From the NCBI GenBank assembly GCA_039194995.1, contig JBCCVR010000009.1:13040-77039 (forward strand): a stretch of 64,000 nt of DNA, read 5' to 3'. Origin of the DNA: CCY15215 sp039194995. Its GTDB lineage: Bacteria > Cyanobacteriota > Cyanobacteriia > Cyanobacteriales > Spirulinaceae. The position numbers were made by a program, and so were the translations under genes. The notes under the pieces were generated by a model. That model was not told the origin of the DNA, did not search any database, and saw only the letters and a list, made by a program, of their open reading frames with translations. Of this stretch, positions 26,148-34,344 are shown in pieces. How positions within the stretch are numbered: position 1 is the first letter of the stretch; the number at the start of each line of letters is the position of its first letter.

Positions 26148-29100
26148 ATGAATATTAACTCTCATTCTCGCTTTTTGTCGGCTGTTGCCCTAGGATGTGT
26201 GGCGATCGCCCCCTCAAAAGCCAATGCAAACATTCCGACCGCCGCTCATGACAGCACGCAAACCCTTGTCGTACAACAGGGCAGCCAATTTGAGATTATG
26301 GGAGGCACAACGGCGGGAAATAATTTATTTCACAGCTTTCAAGAATTTGGCATCGAAGCGGGACAAGTTGCTAATTTTTTATCTGCGCCGAATATTCAAA
26401 ATATTCTCGGTCGCGTGACTGGGGGAAATCCTTCGATTATTAATGGGTTAATTCAAGTTACGGGAGGAAATACAAATCTCTTTTTAATGAATCCGGCGGG
26501 GATAGTTTTTGGGTCTGAGGTTAGTTTAAACGTACCGGGAGATTTTACGGCGACGACGGCGACGGCGATCGGGTTTGAGGGCGATCGCTGGTTTAATGCC
26601 TTTGGAGAGAACAATTATGCTAATTTAACGGGAGTTCCCTTTCAATTTGCCTTCGATCGCGCCCAACCCGCCGCTATTCTCAACCAAGGAAATTTAAGTG
26701 TGAATACGGGGCAGAACTTGACCCTGATGGGGGGAGCGATTGTTAATGCTGGGAGTCTCAATGCCTCCGAGGGCACGATCGCCCTAGCAGCGATTCCCGG
26801 AAGCAGCTTAGTCCGCATTCAGCAAAAAGGAAGTTTGTTGAGTTTGGAAGTGGAAGCCCCCAGAGATGACAATGGGGAGATTCTTCCCTTTACCGCTTTG
26901 GATATTCCCGCATTATTAACCGCCGCCCCGACAGATGCAACTTTGGCAGGAGTGGAAAAGGGAGATTTAATCCTAACGGGAGAAGTACGAGGAGAAAACG
27001 TCTATCTAGCGGCAGTTAATCCCATTCAACCCCAAGATCCGACTTTAATTGTCACGGGGGACGGAACGCAACACAGTCCGACGGTGATGCGTTTTGGAGC
27101 GGTTGGGGAATCTTGGGATTATACTTTCATTGACGAGCGATCGGATAATCCGTATGAATTGCTCTATGGGGGAGAAGCGGGGACAATTTCGCGGTTAGTA
27201 TTGCGGCATGAAGATGGAATTAGCAAAGTAACTGAGGTGCTAAATTTTGCCAGCGAACCCGTTGATACTTTAACAATTGTGGCGGAAGGAAATGCAGGGG
27301 AATTCTGGTTCGGGCAGGATTTCATAACAGAGCAAAATCTTCAACAATATCGCTCTCAATTAGAGAGTTGGGGAGAGTCTCTTTCGCCCACAGCAGATAT
27401 TCTTGTGTATAGTTGCTTTACAGCATTAGGAGAAGTTGGAGAAAGTTTCGTCAACCAAATCGCCGAAGCAACGGGGGCGGATATCGCAGCTTCGATCGAT
27501 GCGACGGGGAGTGCCAATTATGGGGGCGATTGGGCATTAGAATATAGTACGGGAACAATTGAAGCCGCCATTCCGTTTAGCAAGACAACATTGAGCAATT
27601 GGGATGGGAAATTAGCCACATGGACGGTGACTAATTTATCAGATACGGGTGCGGGTTCGTTGCGAGATCGAATTGCAGCAGCAGGAGTAGGGGATGATAT
27701 TAATTTCAATGTTTCGGGAACGATTAGCATCGGAACGTCCCTCAGTTGGTCAACCAATAATTTAACGATTGATGGTAGCGGTCAGAATATTATTTTGGAT
27801 GGCGGGGGTAGCGATCGCATTTTTACGATCTGGGCGACGAATGCCACAATTAAAAATTTAACCATTCAGAATGGCAATGCGTCAGGAAGAGGTGGCGGGA
27901 TTTCTCATTATGGATCGGGAACTGTGACCGTCAACAACAGCACGCTTTCAGGGAATTCGAGTAGTTTTAGCGGTGGCGGAATTTCTTCTGTAAGCGGCAT
28001 TATCAATCTAGATAATACTAAAGTCACAGGGAACTCTAGCGGGGGAAGCGGTGGCGGTGTTTATACTTTTACTGGAAGCACTGTGATTAATAACAGTACG
28101 ATTTCGGGTAATATTAGCGCGGTACACGGCGGCGGAATTCGTTCTAACCAAGTAAAACTTACAAATAGTACAGTTTCTAATAATTCGAGTTACGCCAGTA
28201 CATTCGGAGGAGGAGGCATTTTATCGTTTGGGACTGTGGAAATGACGAACAGCACCGTTACAAACAACTCTAGCAGTCACGAAGGCGGTGGGGTTTTCGC
28301 GAGTTCCAATATAACGATTGAAAACAGCACGGTTTCAGGAAATATTAGTCAAAGAGCAGGCGGCGGACTTTTTTCTGGGGGAGGCACGATAAGTCTGACG
28401 AACAGCCAAGTTTCCAGTAACTCGAGTAATGAAAGTGGTGGTGGAATTCATTCGCGAGATACAGTAACTTTAACCAATAGTAACGTATCGGGGAATTTTG
28501 ATGTTTCTGGCGCAGGTGGAATTTATGCTGTTAACACGATAAACCTAACCAATAGCACGGTATCGAATAATTATAGTGTTTTCGGGACGGGGGGAATTGA
28601 TTCATCAGTTGTTACCCTTACAGATAGCACGGTATCTGGGAATGATGGATTGTATGTAGGAGGAATTTATTCGGTTAATACAGTGACCCTTACCGATAGT
28701 ACGGTATCGAATAATTATGGTGTTTTCGGGACGGGGGGAATTAATTCATCAGTTGTTACTCTTACGGATAGCACGGTATCCGGGAATGATGGGTTGTATG
28801 CAGGAGGAATTTATGCTGTTGATACAGTGACTCTTACCGATAGCATGGTATCGAATAATTATAATGTTTTGGGAACGGAGGAAATTAATTCCTCGCCCAC
28901 AGGGACTGTTGGTTCTCCAACGCCCTCAACAACATCAAACACTCCAACAACCCAATCGGGTTCCGGGACAGTTACCAAGCCTAGGACAGATAAAGAAAGC
29001 GAATCCACCAATCCTAGAGCCGATGACAATGTTTCCGAATCCAGTGAAGATGTTTCCGAATCCGATGACAATGTTTCCGAATCCAGTGAAGATGTTGTTG

Positions 29101-30311
29101 AGGCTGACGGACGTATTTCTGATATCTCAATAAAAGAAGACAATGAATTTAACAGAAACATAACGAGGGAAAACGAAAGTGTGGAAAATATCCGCACGAC
29201 ACTGAAAAGTATCGCCCGAGAAACGGGAACTCATTCTGTTATTATCTACACGATCGCCCTACCGCAACAGTTAGAACTCGTACTCGTCACTCCAGACAAC
29301 CAAATCGTGCGCAAAGTGGTTCCCGAAGCCTCCGAGACCATCCTACAAGACAAGGTTCGGCAGTTTCGTCAAGCGATCGCGAATACTCGTCGTCCCACTG
29401 CATATCGAGCACTATCGCAACAATTCTATAACTGGCTGATTGCACCGCTCAAACCGACATTAGACAATCTTAATGTCGATACTCTGATTTTCAGCTTGGA
29501 TGCTGGCTTGCGAAGTATGCCTCTCGCAGCCTTGCACGATGGGGAACAATTTCTCGTAGAACAGTACGGTTTAGCAATGATTCCCAGTGTCAGCCTCACC
29601 AATACTCGTTATAATTCCTTACAAAATGCTCGCGTCTTGGCAATGGGAGCTTCAGAATTTGAGGAATACGAGCCTTTACCAGCGGTGCCAATAGAATTAT
29701 CTCTTATTGCTGAAAATTCAAACCAAGGCAAAATATTTCTCAATGAAGATTTTACATTTGAGAATCTTAAAAGTAACGCATTAAATCGACATTATCAAAT
29801 TCTGCACCTTGCGACCCATGCAGACTTTCAAACCCGAGAAGGTGACAAGTCTTATATTCAATTGTGGGACGAAAAATTGGGATTAGAGCGCCTGCGAGAA
29901 TTGGGGTGGACGCAAGATAATCCGATCGAACTCTTGGTTCTCAGTGCCTGCCGCACGGCTTATGGAGATGTAGAATCCGAATTGGGGTTTGCAGGTCTGG
30001 CGGTCAATACGGGGGTAAAATCCGTGTTGGCAAGTTTGTGGTATGTCTCCGATGGGGGGACGTTAAAATTAATGGAAGAATTTTATCGACACTTGCAAGA
30101 TCCTGACGTAGTTATTAAAGCAGAGGCTTTGCGACGGGCGCAAATCGCCTTGATTCGAGGAGAGACTGAAGGGCAACCATTGTGGCAGGATATCGCCCGA
30201 TCGCCGGATCTCGCTCCTGACAGTCAAACCTTATTAGAAGGGTTCGGCCAGCGTAATTTTTCTCACCCTTACTATTGGAGTGCCTTTACTTTAGTGGGTT
30301 CGCCTTGGTAA
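26148..30311 (+). CDS. FHA-type two-partner secretion exoprotein with DUF4347, beta-helix and CHAT domain (copy 1)
   Basis: 1387 residues. A signal peptide (to ~27) is followed by a TPS/haemagglutination domain (~30-150) with NLFHSFQEFG, NILGRVTGG and MNPAGIVFG, the signals read by a TpsB outer-membrane partner. DUF4347 spans ~308-490 (LLYGGEAGT, ILVYSCFTALG, TGADIAAS). Right-handed beta-helix repeats with N-N-S ladder motifs run from ~490 to 905, then an acidic Ser/Glu/Asp linker. The C-terminal CHAT caspase-like domain (~1010-1387) has His1224 in HLATHADF and Cys1268 in LSACRTA, ending SHPYYWSAFTLVGSPW. It is predicted to be secreted, with a protease-like C-terminus. First of four tandem homologues. 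Confidence 0.85.
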   Translation: MNINSHSRFLSAVALGCVAIAPSKANANIPTAAHDSTQTLVVQQGSQFEIMGGTTAGNNLFHSFQEFGIEAGQVANFLSAPNIQNILGRVTGGNPSIINGLIQVTGGNTNLFLMNPAGIVFGSEVSLNVPGDFTATTATAIGFEGDRWFNAFGENNYANLTGVPFQFAFDRAQPAAILNQGNLSVNTGQNLTLMGGAIVNAGSLNASEGTIALAAIPGSSLVRIQQKGSLLSLEVEAPRDDNGEILPFTALDIPALLTAAPTDATLAGVEKGDLILTGEVRGENVYLAAVNPIQPQDPTLIVTGDGTQHSPTVMRFGAVGESWDYTFIDERSDNPYELLYGGEAGTISRLVLRHEDGISKVTEVLNFASEPVDTLTIVAEGNAGEFWFGQDFITEQNLQQYRSQLESWGESLSPTADILVYSCFTALGEVGESFVNQIAEATGADIAASIDATGSANYGGDWALEYSTGTIEAAIPFSKTTLSNWDGKLATWTVTNLSDTGAGSLRDRIAAAGVGDDINFNVSGTISIGTSLSWSTNNLTIDGSGQNIILDGGGSDRIFTIWATNATIKNLTIQNGNASGRGGGISHYGSGTVTVNNSTLSGNSSSFSGGGISSVSGIINLDNTKVTGNSSGGSGGGVYTFTGSTVINNSTISGNISAVHGGGIRSNQVKLTNSTVSNNSSYASTFGGGGILSFGTVEMTNSTVTNNSSSHEGGGVFASSNITIENSTVSGNISQRAGGGLFSGGGTISLTNSQVSSNSSNESGGGIHSRDTVTLTNSNVSGNFDVSGAGGIYAVNTINLTNSTVSNNYSVFGTGGIDSSVVTLTDSTVSGNDGLYVGGIYSVNTVTLTDSTVSNNYGVFGTGGINSSVVTLTDSTVSGNDGLYAGGIYAVDTVTLTDSMVSNNYNVLGTEEINSSPTGTVGSPTPSTTSNTPTTQSGSGTVTKPRTDKESESTNPRADDNVSESSEDVSESDDNVSESSEDVVEADGRISDISIKEDNEFNRNITRENESVENIRTTLKSIARETGTHSVIIYTIALPQQLELVLVTPDNQIVRKVVPEASETILQDKVRQFRQAIANTRRPTAYRALSQQFYNWLIAPLKPTLDNLNVDTLIFSLDAGLRSMPLAALHDGEQFLVEQYGLAMIPSVSLTNTRYNSLQNARVLAMGASEFEEYEPLPAVPIELSLIAENSNQGKIFLNEDFTFENLKSNALNRHYQILHLATHADFQTREGDKSYIQLWDEKLGLERLRELGWTQDNPIELLVLSACRTAYGDVESELGFAGLAVNTGVKSVLASLWYVSDGGTLKLMEEFYRHLQDPDVVIKAEALRRAQIALIRGETEGQPLWQDIARSPDLAPDSQTLLEGFGQRNFSHPYYWSAFTLVGSPW
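28518..28900 (+). repeat. Tandem 144-bp coding repeat, about 2.7 copies
   Basis: Units start at 28518, 28662 and 28806, exactly 144 bp (48 residues) apart. Each encodes GIYxVxTxxL, STVSNNYxVFGTGGI, VVTLTDSTVSGNDGL. The DNA copies are nearly identical, so this is a recent duplication that extends the beta-helix by whole rungs. The third copy is partial and runs into the linker. Confidence 0.85.
29022..29096 (+). repeat. Tandem 42-bp repeat in the acidic linker
   Basis: The 42-bp unit beginning GATGACAATGTTTCCGAA starts at 29022 and again at 29064; the second copy is partial at its end. It encodes DDNVSESSEDVSES, an acidic Ser-rich linker between the beta-helix and the CHAT domain. The near identity of the copies points to recent expansion. 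Confidence 0.8.
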
Positions 30312-30441
30312 ATTTGGGAATGGGAATGCTCTACCGCAACACTATAAAGAAAAGCTGAAAAAGCAATGGCAGTCGTGCAAACCGCTCTCCGCCGATCGCA
30401 TTGACGGTTGAGGAATGCGCCGCGATACACAGGAGTTCAAC

Positions 30442-33400
30442 ATGATATTTAGGCGATCGCTTTCTTGTTTTGTCCTCGGTGGAATTGTATGGGCATTTGA
30501 GGGAATGTTTCTCTCGGTCATGGCTCATATTGTCCCCGAAGAGAAGGGAACGAGCACTTTAGTCCGCGTTGAAGATCGGCAATTTGATATTGAGGGTGGA
30601 ATTCTCTCCGGCGAGAACTTATTCCATAGTTTTGAGGCATTCGGACTCGATCGCGGACAAGTTGCGAATTTTCTCTCTACCCCCAATATTCACAATATCC
30701 TCAGTCGCGTCACCGGAGGCGATCCCTCGATCGTGAATGGTTTAATTCAAGTCACGGGAGGCAATGCCAATCTATTCTTGATGAATCCGGCGGGGATGGT
30801 GTTTGGGGCTGAAGCCAGTTTAAACGTACCGGGGGATTTTACGGCAACGACAGCGACGGGCATTGGGTTTGGGGGCGATCGCTGGTTTAATGCCGCAGGA
30901 ATTAATGATTACGCCGCCTTAACCGGAAATCCCGATCGATTTGCGTTCGATTTGGCAGGTGCAGGTACGATTGTCAATGGCGGCAATTTAGCCGTGAATG
31001 CCGGAAAAAGTCTCACTTTAATAGGTGGCAATGTTATCGATACGGGAAGTTTGCGATCGCCGGGAGGTACGATTACCATTGCGGCCATTCCCAATAGTTC
31101 TCTGGTGAGGATATCCCGGGCTGGCAGTCTATTGAGTTTGGAAATCGAACCGCCGAGGGATATCAATGGCGTATCTTTACCCATTACCGCCCTTGATTTG
31201 CCGACCTTGTTAACGAGAAGCGGCGTAGAGACGGGATTGAATCGGGAGGGCGAGACCGTAAAATTAACGGATTCTGGCGCGATTATCCCCGAAGGAACGG
31301 GCATGGCGATTGCAGCGGGAGGGATTGATGTTTCCGGGGATATCGGCGGTGAGGTTAACGTGCTGGGCGATCGCGTTGCCCTCTTCAATGCAACCATCGA
31401 CGCATCGGGAAGCAATAGCGGTGGCAATGTCCGCATTGGAGGAGATTATCAAGGTAAGGGAGATATTTTCAACGCCACGCACACTTACATCGATCGCAAC
31501 TCTCTCATTACTGCCAATGCCGTAGAAAATGGTCAGGGGGGACGGGCGATCGTCTGGGCGGACGACACGACGCGCTTTTTTGGCAGCACCGAAACCAAAG
31601 GGGGACAAATTGGCGGCGATGGCGGCTTTGTGGAAGTGAGCGGCAAAGAAACCCTAGATTTTCGCGGTGGGGTCGATACGTCCGCCCCATTTGGGAAGAT
31701 GGGTCTATTGTTCTTGGATCCTACCGATATTAACATCGTGGCCGGTTCGACCCCCGCCCCGACCAATGCGATCGAGGGCTTTTGGTTCGCAGTTGAAGAT
31801 ACGGGAACTCAAAGTATTGGCGTAGATTACCTGCGCCAGTTGCTCGGGACGGGGAGCGTCTCTTTGTTTGCCAGCAATAACATTACTTGGGAAGCGGGAG
31901 TGAGTCTGGATTTCGATGGCATCGGTACCGAAGATACATCCATCCGCAATCGCTTTTTTAGCGAGAACACTGCCTTTACTTCAACGTCTACCGCGCCATC
32001 TTTAATCCTCGATGCCGGGAATATCCTCGCGTTTAATGGTAATATTTTCGATTCTTCCCCAGGAGACGATATTCTCAATGTTGCCTTTTTTGGCAGTTCT
32101 GGCGTGACTTCTACGGGTGGGGAAATTAGTACGGGAGGGGGAAATATTGCCATCGGTACATTTTCTGGCAGCATGGAGATGTCGAACTTAAATCTCGTTA
32201 CCGATTTTACCCCATCCAATCCCAACGGCGGTACGGTTGGCCTCGGCGCGCTCGGAAGTATCGATATTGGTTCGATTAGCGCTCAAGGCGATCGCAGTGG
32301 GGGGGGAACGGGCGGATCGGTTTATGTGGTGGGGGATACCATCCGCATCAATGCCACCACAACAGACCAACTGGGAACGGCGGCCAGCATCACTACAACG
32401 GGAGCAGAGGGTTCGGGGGGTCTTATTTTTGTCAATCCGGCAGTTTCTGTCAGCAATCCTTTTGCAGTGGCTGTCCTCAGCGATCTGTTCACCACCTCTC
32501 CCAGCACTCCCTTTACTATTGGCAATGCAACCACGAATGGCAGCCTCGGAGCAATTACGACGGGGGATAATACCATTGCCCCGACATTGGCAATTTTCGA
32601 GCCAACCACCTCGGGCAACCTCAATCTCTTTGCGATCGGTTCCGATACCTCCGAACTCGATGCGATCTTTGCCTCTCTGACTCAAACCAGTGCTCTCGCT
32701 TCCCTCTCTCTCGATTCCCTCCAACTCGGAACTAACTTGCAAGGATTGAATAATACTCCCATCTTGCAGGCATTTCGCAGCAACTTGCGAGCGGCTCTGG
32801 CTGCTCGAGAACTCGATGAAGCAGTAAGCTGGGTGGAAGTTGTCTTCTGCGACGAATTTGAGGGGCAAGAATGCAGTCCTGAAGAAGATGAAGAAGATAT
32901 TGTCGAAAATATTCGAACGACCCTCAAATACATCACTCGGGAAACAGGCACAAATCCCGTCGTTATCTATGCGATCGCCTTCCCCGAACAATTAGAACTG
33001 GTGCTCGTGACCCCGGAAGACAATATTATTCGCAAAGTTATCCCCGAGGCAGATGCCGAGAAACTGCAACGAACAGTGTCGGATTTTCGTCGCACCGTGA
33101 CCAATCCTCGCCGTCCCGATGCTTATCTAGAAGCCTCTCAACAATTGTATAATTGGCTCGTTGCCCCCCTCGAACCAGACTTAGAACGACTCGCCGTCGA
33201 TACCCTCATTTTCAGTCTGGATGCGGGATTACGAGGCGTTCCCCTAGCTGCGTTGCAAGATGGAGAACGGTTTCTGGTCGAGAAGTATAGTTTGAGCGTG
33301 ATTCCCAGTGTCAGCCTTACCAATACGCGCTATGCACCTTTGCAAAGTCCTCGCGTTTTGGCCATGGGTGCCTCAGAATTTGACGACTACGACCCCTTAC

Positions 33401-34032
33401 CGGCAGTACCGATCGAATTATCTCTGATTACCGAACAGATCGCCGATGGCACTGCCATTCTCGATCGCGATTTTACCTTCCGGAACCTGCAAGCCAACTC
33501 CCGCGATCGCAGCCATCAGATTCTACACCTCGCCACCCATGCCGACTTCCAAGCCGGAGATAAAGATAACGCCCACATTCAATTATGGGACGATCGCCTC
33601 GCCTTCGATCGCCTGCGAGATTTGGGATGGACTCAAGACAATCCTATCGAATTATTGGTGCTGAGTGCTTGTCGCACGGCATTGGGGGATTTAGATGCCG
33701 AGTTGGGCTTTGCCGGTTTAGCGGTCAATACGGGGGCAAAATCGGCATTAGCGAGTTTGTGGTATGTCTCTGATGGAGGCACTTTAAACCTAATGAGCGA
33801 GTTCTATCGCCACCTGCAAGATGCCGATGTTACCATTAAAGCCGAAGCCTTACGACGGGCGCAAATTGCCATGCTACGGGGAGACGGTCGAAACGAACAA
33901 TTCTGGGAAGCGATCGCGCAATCTGCCGATCTTCCCCTTGCCAGTCGAGTATTTTTAGAAGAGTTCGGCGATCGCAATTTTTCCCATCCCTACTATTGGA
34001 GTGCTTTTACTTTAGTGGGTTCTCCTTGGTGA
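30442..34032 (+). CDS. FHA-type exoprotein with CHAT domain (copy 2, without DUF4347)
   Basis: 1196 residues from the ATG at 30442, preceded by AGGAG with a 6-base spacer; an earlier in-frame ATG at 30415 has none. Signal peptide, then the TPS domain with NLFHSFEAFG, NILSRVTGG and MNPAGMVFG. The middle (~270-800) differs from the three neighbours. It lacks DUF4347 and instead carries filamentous-haemagglutinin-type repeats (GGNVRIGGDYQG, FVEVSGKETLDFRG, LLFLDPTDINI). The CHAT domain (~815-1196) has His1033 in HLATHADF and Cys1077 in LSACRTA. Same C-terminal ending as the neighbours. The strong likeness of CHAT ends across the cluster, with swapped middles, suggests module exchange. Confidence 0.85.
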   Translation: MIFRRSLSCFVLGGIVWAFEGMFLSVMAHIVPEEKGTSTLVRVEDRQFDIEGGILSGENLFHSFEAFGLDRGQVANFLSTPNIHNILSRVTGGDPSIVNGLIQVTGGNANLFLMNPAGMVFGAEASLNVPGDFTATTATGIGFGGDRWFNAAGINDYAALTGNPDRFAFDLAGAGTIVNGGNLAVNAGKSLTLIGGNVIDTGSLRSPGGTITIAAIPNSSLVRISRAGSLLSLEIEPPRDINGVSLPITALDLPTLLTRSGVETGLNREGETVKLTDSGAIIPEGTGMAIAAGGIDVSGDIGGEVNVLGDRVALFNATIDASGSNSGGNVRIGGDYQGKGDIFNATHTYIDRNSLITANAVENGQGGRAIVWADDTTRFFGSTETKGGQIGGDGGFVEVSGKETLDFRGGVDTSAPFGKMGLLFLDPTDINIVAGSTPAPTNAIEGFWFAVEDTGTQSIGVDYLRQLLGTGSVSLFASNNITWEAGVSLDFDGIGTEDTSIRNRFFSENTAFTSTSTAPSLILDAGNILAFNGNIFDSSPGDDILNVAFFGSSGVTSTGGEISTGGGNIAIGTFSGSMEMSNLNLVTDFTPSNPNGGTVGLGALGSIDIGSISAQGDRSGGGTGGSVYVVGDTIRINATTTDQLGTAASITTTGAEGSGGLIFVNPAVSVSNPFAVAVLSDLFTTSPSTPFTIGNATTNGSLGAITTGDNTIAPTLAIFEPTTSGNLNLFAIGSDTSELDAIFASLTQTSALASLSLDSLQLGTNLQGLNNTPILQAFRSNLRAALAARELDEAVSWVEVVFCDEFEGQECSPEEDEEDIVENIRTTLKYITRETGTNPVVIYAIAFPEQLELVLVTPEDNIIRKVIPEADAEKLQRTVSDFRRTVTNPRRPDAYLEASQQLYNWLVAPLEPDLERLAVDTLIFSLDAGLRGVPLAALQDGERFLVEKYSLSVIPSVSLTNTRYAPLQSPRVLAMGASEFDDYDPLPAVPIELSLITEQIADGTAILDRDFTFRNLQANSRDRSHQILHLATHADFQAGDKDNAHIQLWDDRLAFDRLRDLGWTQDNPIELLVLSACRTALGDLDAELGFAGLAVNTGAKSALASLWYVSDGGTLNLMSEFYRHLQDADVTIKAEALRRAQIAMLRGDGRNEQFWEAIAQSADLPLASRVFLEEFGDRNFSHPYYWSAFTLVGSPW

Positions 34033-34044
34033 TTTCAGTTATCA

Positions 34045-34091
34045 GGCAGTGCTTAAGCCGGAACCTGAGTCCGGCTGTAAGAAGCACTGCC
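34045..34091. repeat. Two-tier inverted repeat between exoprotein genes 2 and 3
   Basis: An outer 10-bp pair GGCAGTGCTT/AAGCACTGCC (34045-34054 and 34082-34091) encloses an inner 7-bp pair AGCCGGA/TCCGGCT (34056-34062 and 34070-34076). It lies just after the stop of gene 2 and just before a short run of TTATCAG repeats. It would fold as a long hairpin in RNA. It may be a mobile palindromic element or part of transcript termination. Confidence 0.6.
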
Positions 34092-34133
34092 CCAAAGGGT
34101 TATCAGTTATCAGTTATCACTTACCGATGGAGA

Positions 34134-34167
34134 GAGAGATCTCTTGGAGAGGGAGATCTCTTTTTTT
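34134..34167 (+). terminator. Rho-independent terminator after exoprotein gene 2
   Basis: GAGAGATCTC (34134-34143) pairs with GAGATCTCTT (34153-34162) across a 9-base loop, directly followed by a run of seven T (34161-34167). This is a clear intrinsic terminator on the plus strand and suggests that gene 3 has its own promoter in 34168-34344. Confidence 0.7.
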
Positions 34168-34344
34168 GGCAATAAAACTGCATCGTATTTGTACTGATTT
34201 TTGTCTTCTTGAAAAAGAAAAAATCATACAAACTTTATCCATCTTCACGGAATCTTTACCGATACTCTGTTAGTTTTACTGAGTCGAGTCAATTATACTG
34301 ACAATAATAAATTATTGCTATTTTAGAACAGGAATAAAAAGTCA

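Noticed and set aside
28518..28900. Regular repeats inside the exoprotein gene as a possible non-coding array
   Set aside because: Period is a multiple of three, encodes beta-helix rungs and keeps the frame. It is part of the coding sequence.
31264..32991. Long antisense frames opposite the exoprotein genes (also 13680-14258, 60918-61967)
   Set aside because: They have no ribosome sites or domains and mirror strong genes on the other strand. They are shadow frames.
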